Source: CAZUGO01 sp964619935 (GTDB lineage: Bacteria > Planctomycetota > Phycisphaerae > UBA1845 > CAIVHJ01). From it: 64,000 nucleotides of DNA. Numbering within the stretch: the first letter of the stretch is position 1; the number at the start of each line of letters is the position of its first letter. Under the pieces are notes generated by a model that saw nothing but the letters and a program-made list of their open reading frames with translations, was not told the origin of the DNA and did not search any database. The stretch covers positions 62,001-126,000 of the forward strand of contig CAZUGO010000015.1 in NCBI GenBank assembly GCA_964619935.1, in the 5' to 3' direction. The position numbers and the translations under genes are program-made. Positions 43,411 to 51,281 of this stretch are shown here, in pieces.

Positions 43411-44916
43411 ATGGCACTGCGCGTGTACAACACCCTGACGCATACCAAGGAGCTGTTCGAACCGGTGCGGCCCGGCAAGGTGGGCATCTATCTTTGCGGC
43501 CCGACGGTCTACAAGGAAAGCCACATCGGACATGCCGTGGGACCGGTGATCTTTGATGCCATCGCCCGTTATTTGCGCTACAAGGGCTTCGAGGTCACCT
43601 GGGTGGTCAACATCACCGACGTGGAGGACAAGTTGATCCAGCAGGCCCGGCTCGAGGAGTGCGGCGTATACGAACTGGCCGAGCGCGTGGCCCGCAGTTA
43701 TCGCGACGGCCTGGCCCAACTCGGTGTGCGGCGGATCGACCACATGCCCAAGGCCAGCGAGCACATCGCGGACATCATCTCGATGATCGAACGGTTGATC
43801 GGGCGCGGCTATGCCTACGCCTCGGGCGGCGACGTCTACTTCGACGTCGCCCAGGATGACGATTACGGCAAGCTGTCCAACCGCCGCCTGGAGGATCAAA
43901 CCGCCGTCCGCGAAACGGTGGGGGAATCCAAGCGCAACCCTGGTGATTTCGCTCTGTGGAAGGCGGTCAAGTCGGATGAACCCGCCGAGGTGGCCTTCGA
44001 GTCGCCCTGGGGCCTGGGCCGGCCCGGCTGGCACATCGAGTGCTCGGCCATGAGCATGCGCTACCTGGGCGAAACCTTCGACTTTCACGGCGGGGGCATG
44101 GATCTGATCTTCCCGCACCATGAGAATGAGATCGCCCAGTCCGAATCCTGCAGTGGGGTGCCGTTTGCCAAGTACTGGCTGCACAACGGGCTGACCCGGC
44201 TGAATACCAAGAAGGTCAGCAAGTCGGATCCGCAGATGCAGGAGGCCCTGGCCAAGATGACCTTGAGCCACCTGCTCGACCAGCACGGCGGTGAATTGCT
44301 GCGCTTTTTCCTGCTCAGCACCCACTATCGCCGGCCGATCGAGTTCTCCGACCCCGAAATCCTCAGCAAGAAAAAGGGGCTCGAAACCTTCTATCGCCTT
44401 TTTGAACGCATCGAGCGGGCCGCCCGCGGCTCGGTCTACGCCGACCTGCCGACCCTGCACAAGCCGCGCTTCGAGAAGTACGCCGAGGAATACCACGACT
44501 TCATTCGAATCGTGCTCGACCAGCGCACCGAGTTCCTGGAAGCCATGGACGACGACTTCAACACCGCAGCGGCGATCGGCGTGCTGTTCCAAGGCGCCAA
44601 CCACATCAACCGGTTCATGGATGAACACCAAGCCGAGACCTCCACCGACGGTGAAGTCCGCGAGTTGGCCTTGCTGGCCTGCCGCACCCTGGTGGAAGAC
44701 GCCCGCATCCTGGGGCTCTTCGAGCAACCGGTCAAACGGGCCGCCGGCGGATCGGATCACCTGAGCGGGCAACTGCTCGACCTGCTGATCCGCCTGCGCC
44801 AACAGGCCAAGCAGGATAAGAACTTCACCATCGCCGATCAGATCCGCGACCAACTGGCCGAACTCGGCGTGACCCTGGAGGATCGGCCGGACGGAACCCA
44901 CTGGCGGCTGGATTGA
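43411..44916 (+). CDS. cysS: Cysteinyl-tRNA synthetase
   Basis: Class I aminoacyl-tRNA synthetase of 501 aa. It has the zinc ligand Cys29 and the HIGH signature in YLCGPTVYKESHIGHAVGPVIFD. The remaining zinc site is GWHIECSAMSMRYLG...HHENEIAQSE, and the KMSKS loop appears as KKVSKSDPQ. The C-terminal helical anticodon domain includes FNTAAAIGVLFQGANHIN. Between the catalytic core and anticodon domain there is an extra segment (KKKGLETFYRLFERIERAARGSVYADLP) making it longer than the usual ~460 aa. The start is the ATG at 43411, with AAGGAG 12 bases upstream. Confidence 0.96.
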   Translation: MALRVYNTLTHTKELFEPVRPGKVGIYLCGPTVYKESHIGHAVGPVIFDAIARYLRYKGFEVTWVVNITDVEDKLIQQARLEECGVYELAERVARSYRDGLAQLGVRRIDHMPKASEHIADIISMIERLIGRGYAYASGGDVYFDVAQDDDYGKLSNRRLEDQTAVRETVGESKRNPGDFALWKAVKSDEPAEVAFESPWGLGRPGWHIECSAMSMRYLGETFDFHGGGMDLIFPHHENEIAQSESCSGVPFAKYWLHNGLTRLNTKKVSKSDPQMQEALAKMTLSHLLDQHGGELLRFFLLSTHYRRPIEFSDPEILSKKKGLETFYRLFERIERAARGSVYADLPTLHKPRFEKYAEEYHDFIRIVLDQRTEFLEAMDDDFNTAAAIGVLFQGANHINRFMDEHQAETSTDGEVRELALLACRTLVEDARILGLFEQPVKRAAGGSDHLSGQLLDLLIRLRQQAKQDKNFTIADQIRDQLAELGVTLEDRPDGTHWRLD

Positions 44917-44930
44917 ATCAGGAGCCACCC

Positions 44931-45455
44931 ATGCGGATTTGCGGGGTCGACCCCGGCTTGCGAACCACCGGCTACGGCGTCATCAGCGGACCCGCCGGCA
45001 GTCCGTCGATCATCGACGCCGGCGTCATCCGCTCGACCGCGGCGGGCGACCTGGCCGGTCGGCTGTCGGAGATCTTTCAAGGGCTGGATGAGGTGCTGGC
45101 CGAAACCCGGCCCGAGGCGGTGGCCGTCGAAAACGTCTACTCGCATTACAACCATCCGCAGACCGCCGTGCTGATGGGGCACGCCCGCGGCGTGGTGCTG
45201 CTGGCTGCCGCCCGGCACCATATTCGGGTGGCCCAGTACTCCGCCACGCACATCAAGCGCAGCCTGACCGGCAATGGTCGGGCCAGCAAGGCCCAGGTCC
45301 AGCAGGCCATCGCCATCCACTTTGGGCTGGTCGACTGCCCGCAACCCAACGATGTGGCGGATGCCTTGGCCATCGCCTTGTGTGCTGCGGTGCTACCCGG
45401 GGCAGCCGACCCCGTAGCGGCCGCCAACCCGGCCGCCCGATCGAAATACCTATGA
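44931..45455 (+). CDS. ruvC: Holliday-junction endonuclease RuvC
   Basis: Resolves Holliday junctions produced by RecA and moved by RuvAB. The 174 aa carry the acidic tetrad context: GVDPGLRTTGYGVI (Asp7), AVENVYSHYNHPQTAVLMGHARGV, and the C-terminal DVADALAIAL with catalytic Asp. The start is the ATG at 44931, with CAGGAG six bases upstream. The stop overlaps ruvA by ATGA. It forms the ordered set ruvC-ruvA-ruvB. Confidence 0.96.
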   Translation: MRICGVDPGLRTTGYGVISGPAGSPSIIDAGVIRSTAAGDLAGRLSEIFQGLDEVLAETRPEAVAVENVYSHYNHPQTAVLMGHARGVVLLAAARHHIRVAQYSATHIKRSLTGNGRASKAQVQQAIAIHFGLVDCPQPNDVADALAIALCAAVLPGAADPVAAANPAARSKYL

Positions 45456-46078
45456 TCGTCAAGATGACCGGCATTCTGGGAGAAGTGGGCGACCAGTGGA
45501 TTACGCTGGAGCGCGACGGCCTGTGCCACGAGGTGCTGGTTCCGGGTTATGCCCTGGCCGAATTGGCCGCCCACCGCGGCAGCGAAATCGTGTTGCACAC
45601 CCTGGAGTTCATGGAGGCCAGTTCCGCCAACGGCAACCTGGTGCCCCGGATGATCGGCTTCCTGCACACCGAGGATCGGGCGTTCTTCCTGCGGTTCATC
45701 GCGGTCAAGGGCATCGGGGCCCGCAAGGCCCTCAAGGCGCTGTCCGAACCGGTGGCCCGGATCGCCGCCTGGATCCAGCATGGGGAGGCCCCGCTGCTGG
45801 CGAAGCTGCCGGGCATCGGCAAACGCGGGGCCGAGATGATCGTCGCCGAACTCCGCGGCAAGGTCGATCAGTTTGCCATGGCCGCCGCCCCGGCGTCCAG
45901 CGCCGGCGATCTCAAACAGTCGCAACGGGACGCCCTGGAGGTCATGTTGGCCTGGGGTGATTCCCGGGCGGACGCCCTCCGCTGGCTGGAGCGGGCTGCC
46001 CAGGTGCAACCCGATCTCAATCGTGCCGAGGATTGGATTCGCGCCTGCTACCGCATCAAGGCCGGCGGCGCGGGATAG
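45452..46078 (+). CDS. ruvA: Holliday-junction helicase subunit RuvA
   Basis: DNA-binding tetramer that loads RuvB on junctions. The 208 aa begin with MIVKMTGILGEVGDQWITLERDGLCHEVLVPG (OB fold). Two helix-hairpin-helix motifs follow (FIAVKGIGARKALKALS and LAKLPGIGKRGAEMIVAELRGK). The C-terminal RuvB-binding domain is QRDALEVMLAWGDSRADALRWLERAA. Domain III has W-G-D-S-R in place of the more usual L-G-Y, a modest divergence. The start ATG overlaps the ruvC stop. Confidence 0.95.
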   Translation: MIVKMTGILGEVGDQWITLERDGLCHEVLVPGYALAELAAHRGSEIVLHTLEFMEASSANGNLVPRMIGFLHTEDRAFFLRFIAVKGIGARKALKALSEPVARIAAWIQHGEAPLLAKLPGIGKRGAEMIVAELRGKVDQFAMAAAPASSAGDLKQSQRDALEVMLAWGDSRADALRWLERAAQVQPDLNRAEDWIRACYRIKAGGAG

Positions 46079-46087
46079 GATGACCGC

Positions 46088-47122
46088 ATGGCACGCGAGC
46101 GCATCATCGGCCTCGACGCCCAACCGCGGGACGTGGACCCCGCGGCACTATCGCTGCGCCCGGCTTCCCTGGCCGAGGTCATCGGCCAGCGGCAGGTGAT
46201 CGAGCAGTTGCAGATCGCCCTGCAGGCCGCCCAGAAGCGCCGCGAGCCGCTCGAACACATCCTGCTCGACGGCCCGCCGGGACTGGGCAAGACCACTCTG
46301 GCGTTCGTGATCGCCCAGGAAATGAACGGCCGGCTGCCGCGGATCACCTCCGGACCGGTGTTGAACAAGACCGCCGACCTGATGAGTGTGCTGACCAACC
46401 TGGAAGAAGGGGAGGTCCTGTTCATCGATGAGATTCACCGCCTGCCGCGGATCGTCGAAGAGTTTCTCTATCCGGCGATGGAGGATTTCCGGGTCGATTA
46501 CACCATCGAGGGCGGCATGGGGGGGCGGACCATCCGATTCGCCCTGAAGCGCTTCACCCTGATCGGGGCTACCACCCGGGCGGGGATGTTGTCGCCGGCC
46601 ATGCGCGATCGCTTCGGCATCCGCTACCATTTTGAGTTCTACGCCACCCCGGAATTGATCACCATTCTGCAGCGCTCCGCCGGCAAGTTGGGCGTCCCGG
46701 TCAGCGACGATGGCTTGTCGGCCATCGCCCGCCGCAGCCGCGGCACGCCGCGGGTGGCCAATCGCCTGCTGCGCCGGGCCCGCGATTTCGCCGACGTCAA
46801 AGGCGACGGCCGTCTCGATGAGCGCACCGTCCACGACGCCCTCGAGATCCAGCGGATCGATCACCTGGGGCTGGATGAATTGGATCGCAACTACCTGCTG
46901 ACGCTCATTGACGTCTATCGTGGCGGGCCGGCCGGCATCGAAGCCCTGGCGGCCACCACCGGCCAGGAGCGCGACACCCTCGAAGATGTGGTCGAGCCCT
47001 ATCTATTGCAGTTGGGGTTTGTCATCCGCACGCGCCAGGGCCGCCAGGTCACCCGCCAGGCCTGCGCGCACGTCGGCCGCGGCTTTCCGCTGCCGGAAGA
47101 AGGCCAACCGTCGCTGTTCTGA
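46088..47122 (+). CDS. ruvB: Holliday-junction helicase subunit RuvB
   Basis: Hexameric AAA+ motor of branch migration, 344 aa. It shows LRPASLAEVIGQ, Walker A DGPPGLGKTTLAF, Walker B LFIDEIHRLPRIVEEFLYPAMEDF, the sensor region FTLIGATTRAGMLSPAMRDRFGI, the arginine-finger segment, and the C-terminal winged helix (GGPAGIEALAATTGQERDTLEDVVEPYLLQLGFVIRTRQGRQVT). It starts 9 bases after ruvA. It converges on a glycosyltransferase gene. Confidence 0.97.
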   Translation: MARERIIGLDAQPRDVDPAALSLRPASLAEVIGQRQVIEQLQIALQAAQKRREPLEHILLDGPPGLGKTTLAFVIAQEMNGRLPRITSGPVLNKTADLMSVLTNLEEGEVLFIDEIHRLPRIVEEFLYPAMEDFRVDYTIEGGMGGRTIRFALKRFTLIGATTRAGMLSPAMRDRFGIRYHFEFYATPELITILQRSAGKLGVPVSDDGLSAIARRSRGTPRVANRLLRRARDFADVKGDGRLDERTVHDALEIQRIDHLGLDELDRNYLLTLIDVYRGGPAGIEALAATTGQERDTLEDVVEPYLLQLGFVIRTRQGRQVTRQACAHVGRGFPLPEEGQPSLF

Positions 47123-47166
47123 CGCCGCCGCCGGCCGGCCGCGCATCGCTGGCGTTTGCCGTGCAA

Positions 47167-48129
47167 TCACAACAAGGCCCAACCGCGAATCTGGCTTTCG
47201 ACCAGCACTTTGAGCTTGTCGCCCAGATGATCCCGTCCGCCGTGTCTCAGGGCGCTGCCGATCATGGCGGCCGACCGTCCGTAATCACCGCTCCGCAGCA
47301 GGTAGCGGCCGTACTTCAGCAGGCGCAAACCGAATGATCGTTCCCAATCCGGGCGCATGCCCAACACCGAGCAGAACAGCCGGCGGTGTTTGAGCAGGCA
47401 CTTCAGGTACATCCGGAGCCGTAGCTCTGCGTTGCGATTGGCGCCACCCGGATGGACCCGAACATGGACCAGGACTTCCGGGAAGAGCCGCAGGCGATAA
47501 CACAGGCCCAGCCGGATCCACATGTCCCAGTCCACCGACAGCGCCAATTGCTCGTCGAACCCGCCGACCTGCTCGAAGCAACCGTGATGGGCCATCACGC
47601 CCGACAGGCTGGAGCTGTAAGGCTGTCCGTAGACCAGGGCCGGCCACAGGGCCTGCGGGTCTTGCGGCCCGAGCGGCAGGGGCTCGATGTGGCCATCCTG
47701 GTAGAAGCGCTGTCCGCCGGTGAAACTGACCCGGCTGCCCGAGGCGTTGAGCAGATCCACCAACTGCAGCTCCAGCTTGCGATCGCCCCAATAGTCATCT
47801 GCGTCCAGGAAGCACAACCACACGCCCCTGGCCCGGGCGATGCCGGTATTGCGGGCCGCGGCATTGCCGGCGTGCGCCTGATGGTGATAGCAGATCCGCG
47901 GGTCGTCATAGCCGGCCACCCGATCGGCGGTATCGTCGGTGGACCCGTCGTCGACGACAATGACTTCGAAATCACAGAAGGTCTGCCGCAGGACACTGTC
48001 CAGCGTTGCGGGCAGGGTGCCGGCGCTGTTGAAGGACGGGATAATCACCGAGATCAACGGAGCCCGCCCGCCGGACCTGATCGCCGGCGATTGCCGCGGT
48101 CCCCGACGCGAACGCCTGGGTGCCACCAT
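47167..48129 (-). CDS. Family 2 glycosyltransferase
   Basis: 320 aa, GT-A fold. The N-terminal nucleotide-sugar region is LISVIIPSFNSAGTLPATLDSVLRQTFCDFEVIVVDDGSTDDT. The metal-binding D-x-D occurs as CFLDADDYWGDRKLELQ, and the acceptor-side motif is VDWDMWIRLGLCYRL. No membrane helices are present, so it is cytoplasmic or peripheral. The first 24 residues are basic (PRRSRRGPRQ). The target is unknown; an envelope glycan is likely. Its upstream region holds the 22-bp-phased repeat array. Confidence 0.9.
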   Translation of the reverse strand: MVAPRRSRRGPRQSPAIRSGGRAPLISVIIPSFNSAGTLPATLDSVLRQTFCDFEVIVVDDGSTDDTADRVAGYDDPRICYHHQAHAGNAAARNTGIARARGVWLCFLDADDYWGDRKLELQLVDLLNASGSRVSFTGGQRFYQDGHIEPLPLGPQDPQALWPALVYGQPYSSSLSGVMAHHGCFEQVGGFDEQLALSVDWDMWIRLGLCYRLRLFPEVLVHVRVHPGGANRNAELRLRMYLKCLLKHRRLFCSVLGMRPDWERSFGLRLLKYGRYLLRSGDYGRSAAMIGSALRHGGRDHLGDKLKVLVESQIRGWALL

Positions 48130-48598
48130 CAGATTCCGTCACCACCTTCCTTCTATTACTATCGGCACTTGCGGAGGTGCGTTGAAGATCTGAAACCGGC
48201 CGGACGGGCCCATGACCGGCAGCGCTGAGTAGGCCTGGGGAATTCGGGTCAGCCGAATACCGGAGCCGCGCGGCCCACCAGCGGGATCGGGACGGGCCAG
48301 CCGGCAGGTTTTCAGTTCAAACGGTACCATCAATTAATCCAAATCAAGATACCATTTACTACAAATGGTACCACCATTTTGACCAAATGAAGATACCGTT
48401 TGCACTAAATGAAGATACCGTTTGAACAAAATGGTGGTACCATTTCGGTTCATCCCGGCTTGCCTGGGGGTTCCACCGCCCAGGAATAGCCCCATTGTGC
48501 GAGTAGGCTCCTGGACCACGGCGCTGCCAGTTGCTCAGCAATCCCCAACAACCGGGAAGGACTCGCCCTGCGCTCCCAGAGGGGATATCCTTGTGGGC
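48130..48598. other. Divergent intergenic region with a phased repeat array
   Basis: About 470 bases between the outward-reading GT2 gene and the small ORF/AlbA_2 pair. Its centre is the array at 48319-48445, which is markedly AT-rich against the rest. Outside the array I see no gene. The flanks at 48200-48310 and 48450-48590 are GC-rich and featureless. Confidence 0.5.
48319..48445. repeat. Six operator-like 17-bp units at exact 22-bp spacing
   Basis: Units start at 48319, 48341, 48363, 48385, 48407 and 48429, each 22 bases apart: 17 bases beginning AAA and ending TTT (ATT in the first), plus a variable 5-base spacer. Units 3 and 6 are perfect 7-3-7 inverted repeats (AAATGGT-ACC-ACCATTT and AAATGGT-GGT-ACCATTT) and are each other's reverse complement. 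Units 4 and 5 are identical (AAATGAAGATACCGTTT). Units 1 and 2 keep one good half-site. The 22-bp period puts every site on about the same face of the helix, two turns apart, as in cooperative repressor arrays. The period is not a multiple of three, so it is not a coding repeat. Confidence 0.85.
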
Positions 48599-48721
48599 AT
48601 GAAACGGACGAACGAGGTTCTGGGGTCGATTGATTCCCAACCTGTCCGGGCACTGGTAGAAGAAATCCTGGAGGGTGGAAAGGTCGCCTTCGAGATGCGC
48701 CGGCTCAAGTACGGCTTTTAG
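48599..48721 (+). CDS. Possible 40-residue protein upstream of the AlbA_2 gene
   Basis: A short frame starting at ATG 48599 (or GTG 48593), with GAGGGG about 12 bases upstream. It encodes MKRTNEVLGSIDSQPVRALV... and ends RRLKYGF. It is predicted helical and mixed-charge. It ends 8 bases before the AlbA_2 gene, so co-translation is plausible. I recognise no family. It might be a small regulator or antitoxin-like partner, or the C-terminal remnant of a larger gene. Confidence 0.4.
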   Translation: MKRTNEVLGSIDSQPVRALVEEILEGGKVAFEMRRLKYGF

Positions 48722-48729
48722 GAAACGGC

Positions 48730-49965
48730 ATGACACGGACGGAACTGCTGGAACTGATCCGAAACGGCGAGAACTCCGGTGTGGAGTTCAAGCGCGACGC
48801 CATCGAGCCGCGAGCGCTCGCCAAGGAACTGGTCGCGTTTGCGAATTTTGCAGGAGGGCGAGTTCTACTGGGTGTGGAAGACGACGGAACCGTCGTTGGA
48901 TTAACGCGGCCGAATCTTGAAGAATGGGTGATGCAAGCGTGTCGGGACAAGATCCGGCCGGAACTGATTCCGTTCTTCGAGGTCATCAAGGGAGTCGAAC
49001 CGGGCAAGGATGTGGCAATCGTCCAGGTCGAGCGGGGCTGGAGCGTGCATCACGTCTGGCATGACAATCACCGCACGTACTACATCCGTGTCGGAACAAT
49101 CTGCCGCGAGGCGAGCCAGGAGGAGTTGGAGCGCCTGTTTCAACAGCGTGGCGCTGTTCGTGGGGAGCTGCGCGCCGTTTCCGGGGCGACGCTGGCGGAC
49201 CTCGACCAGCGGCGTCTCGTGGACTACTTCAGCCGCGTCCGGTCGCAAGATGTGCCGGACTCCGAGGACGAAGCGGGCTGGATTACGCTCCTCGTGAATA
49301 CAGAGTTCATGACTGAAACCGACAGCGGAAGAAGCTCACCGACGATGGCCGGGCTGCTGCTGTTCGGGACGAGCCCGAATCGCTTCCTTCCCCATGCCGG
49401 TGTTGACGCCGCGGCGTTTGCGGGCACACAGAAAGACTACGCAGCGAAGGAGCGCACAAAGAGCAGGGGCCCACTGACGCCCCTGATGTCCGTCGCAGGT
49501 GGAAAGGCTCGCCTCGTCGAGAACGGGCTTGTCGAGCAAGTCGTCGAATTCGTGCGCAGGAACACGCCGGTAACCGCGACACTTGAAGGGGGCGCACGCC
49601 GTGTTGAAGAGCGAACCTATCCTGACGACGTGATTCGAGAGGCAATCGTGAATGCACTTGTGCATCGCGATTATCTTCTCTCGGCCACGGATGTGGAACT
49701 AGTCATCTACAGCGACCGGTTGGAAATCACCTCACCTGGACGGCTCCCCAACGGCATCACGCCGGCCCGGATGCTGACCGGCTGCCGCGCCGCGCGCAAC
49801 CAGTTGCTCAAGGACGTGATGAGGGACTATGGGTATCTGGAACACCTGGGGATGGGTGTACCTCGGAAGATCGTGAAGGGGATGCGGGAGCACAACGGCA
49901 CAGAGCCGGACCTGATCGAAGAAGGCGAGTCGTTCAGGGTTGTGCTGCACGCCGGAACCCCTTGA
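48730..49965 (+). CDS. AlbA_2 (Schlafen-type) ATP-binding protein
   Basis: 411 aa. The N-terminal AlbA_2 domain (residues ~10-125) shows NSGVEFKRDAIEPRALAKELVAFANFAGGRVLLGVEDDGTVVGL and YYIRVGTICREASQEEL. The C-terminal GHKL-like ATPase domain (HATPase_c_4, about 260-405) shows RTYPDDVIREAIVNALVHRDYLLSATDVELVIYSDRLEITSPGRLPNGIT and GYLEHLGMGVPRKIVKGMREHNG. Proteins of this build are often annotated as putative transcriptional regulators or RecG-like helicases, and many sit in mobile or defence regions. The function is not established. Codon choice is a little less GC-biased than in flanking genes. It lies in an accessory-looking interval between the 22-bp array and tRNA-Val. Confidence 0.83.
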   Translation: MTRTELLELIRNGENSGVEFKRDAIEPRALAKELVAFANFAGGRVLLGVEDDGTVVGLTRPNLEEWVMQACRDKIRPELIPFFEVIKGVEPGKDVAIVQVERGWSVHHVWHDNHRTYYIRVGTICREASQEELERLFQQRGAVRGELRAVSGATLADLDQRRLVDYFSRVRSQDVPDSEDEAGWITLLVNTEFMTETDSGRSSPTMAGLLLFGTSPNRFLPHAGVDAAAFAGTQKDYAAKERTKSRGPLTPLMSVAGGKARLVENGLVEQVVEFVRRNTPVTATLEGGARRVEERTYPDDVIREAIVNALVHRDYLLSATDVELVIYSDRLEITSPGRLPNGITPARMLTGCRAARNQLLKDVMRDYGYLEHLGMGVPRKIVKGMREHNGTEPDLIEEGESFRVVLHAGTP

Positions 49966-50464
49966 GATTTGGAAGCGGACGAAGGGCCGCGGCTCACGGG
50001 CCGCTTGCCTGGCGATGGTGTTCAAGCGCTGCCCAGAACACGCCGGGCATGCGTTTGATGTCGGAACGCGCCCCTCCCAGAAAAGGGCATGTGCGTTGAC
50101 GCTGTTCGCCGAAATCGCCACCCGGCCGGCCATGTTACCTGGACAGTTCCACGGCGATCATTCGGGCGCGGCTTCCTGCCCCGAACCGTCCATATCTTCC
50201 TTTGACCAGAAGTCTGCATTGCACACCCAGGAGGGGTGATTTCGACCAATTCGTGTGCGAAAGCTCGGGCGGGGGACCGGGGATCCTCGTGGTGCAACGG
50301 GGTAGGTCTGCACTGCAACCTGCAGCGAGCCATTCTCTGCGCGGACGCACCCGCACTTCGGTTGCTCTTCGGGTCCGATGGACACGTTTCCGGGCTGTGA
50401 GTTTAAGGGCCGCACCACCAAGGTGGGTATCGCAACTAGCGATTCAGAAACACGTTGCGTCAAC
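49966..50464. other. Gene-free stretch before tRNA-Val
   Basis: About 500 bases downstream of the AlbA_2 gene. Several short frames exist on both strands, but none has a ribosome-binding site or recognisable motif, and those overlapping 50465-50538 are read-through of the tRNA. It probably holds decayed accessory DNA. Confidence 0.45.
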
Positions 50465-50538
50465 TGGGCGATACAGGACTTGAACCTGTGACCTCCTGCG
50501 TGTCGAGCAGGCGCTCTAGCCAACTGAGCTAATCGCCC
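50465..50538 (-). tRNA. tRNA-Val (GAC) with unusual C33
   Basis: A 74-base cloverleaf on the minus strand: acceptor GGGCGAT/ATCGCCC, D stem GCTC/GAGC, anticodon stem CCTGC/GCAGG, loop TCGACAC, T arm ACAGG-TTCAAGT-CCTGT, discriminator A. The anticodon reads GAC (Val). Position 33 is C where U is nearly universal, and the 37-38 pair AC is what tRNA-Asp usually has. CCA is not encoded. Confidence 0.85.
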
Positions 50539-50604
50539 GCAGGGCCGGCTGCGGCAATCGCCCGGATTGTACGGCGGCATGGGCCGATTATCAACCGTGA
50601 CCCC

Positions 50605-50637
50605 AACTGGGCAACTGGGCAACTGGGCCAATTGGGC
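50605..50637 (+). repeat. Short tandem repeat AACTGGGC
   Basis: Three perfect 8-bp copies (50605-50628), then one base and a fourth with a single change (AATTGGGC, 50630-50637), in the gap beside tRNA-Val. Confidence 0.7.
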
Positions 50638-50712
50638 GGGGGGAGCGGTGACCGAGCTTCGGTTGCCGCGGTTCGCCGGCGTAAGCGGGCGGCGCTGCCC
50701 GCAACCGCCTGA

Positions 50713-50961
50713 TCATCCGGCGGGACTCTTGCCACCCAGTCCGGTGACAAAGTCCGGGCAGGGCAGGCCGTCAGGGTTGTCGTCGCACAGAATGCGCTCG
50801 TATGTGTGATCGTGACCGCCGAAGGCCCCCGTAGCTCCCCAAGCTTCGAACGGCCCCTGCCTGGCCGGCTCGGAACCGTGGCCGGTAGACCACGAGAACG
50901 GCGGGTGGTGCAGGGTCAGCACCTTCCAGCGGGTGCAGTCTAAAACCAACCCAAGTCACCC
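50713..50961 (-). pseudogene. C-terminal fragment of a metallophosphoesterase
   Basis: On the minus strand the frame reads RWKVLTLHHPPFSWSTGHGS, then GPFEAWGATGAFGGHDHTYER and GLPCPDFVTGLGG. HHPPF and GGHDHTYER are the last two metal-binding blocks of calcineurin-like purple acid phosphatases. The first three blocks (GD, GDN, GNHD) are missing. The frame is cut by a TGA just upstream of about 50961, and no continuation is visible beyond it. It is a truncated relic and differs in sequence from the intact phosphatase at 12771-13760. Confidence 0.7.
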
Positions 50962-51039
50962 GTCGCAAGGGCAACCGTAACGCATTCAACCGGACGCCTG
51001 TCGTGCGGCCCCCGAAGTGCGATTGGCGGACCGAGGGGC

Positions 51040-51246
51040 TCAGTTCTCTTTGCTGTAAACGATCCACAGATGAACCATGTAGGCGAATATCGGGGCACTG
51101 ATGGCCGTGCCGACGATGTCGCGCACCGGCAACGGGCCGAACAGCCAGTTGGCGACGATCAGGCCGCCGCCGGCCACCAGCAAGACCACTGCCAAGGTCT
51201 TCATGAAGACCGAGGCGACCAGCAGCGGGGGCTGGTTGGAGTCCAT
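51040..51246 (-). CDS. Small two-helix membrane protein
   Basis: 68 aa: MDSNQPPLLVASVFMKTLAV followed by a first hydrophobic helix (VVLLVAGGGLIVANWLF) and a second (AISAPIFAYMVHLWIVY), ending in the polar SKEN. The start is the ATG at 51246, with CTGGAG about eight bases upstream. It lies 35 bases downstream of pseudopilin paralogue 2 on the same strand, so it is probably in the same transcript. No family is recognised; a helper for pilin assembly is speculation. Confidence 0.55.
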   Translation of the reverse strand: MDSNQPPLLVASVFMKTLAVVLLVAGGGLIVANWLFGPLPVRDIVGTAISAPIFAYMVHLWIVYSKEN

Positions 51247-51281
51247 CTGCAACGCTCCAGGCGAGACCGACCTGCGACCGG

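Noticed and set aside
48319..48445. CRISPR array
   Set aside because: Repeat units are 17 bp and themselves variable, the constant-length spacers are only 5 bp, and there are no cas genes or leader.
50158..50631. Minus-strand frame of 157 codons over tRNA-Val
   Set aside because: It contains the typical tRNA translation artefact (LAQLARAPARHAGGHRFKSC) and has no ribosome-binding site or homology.
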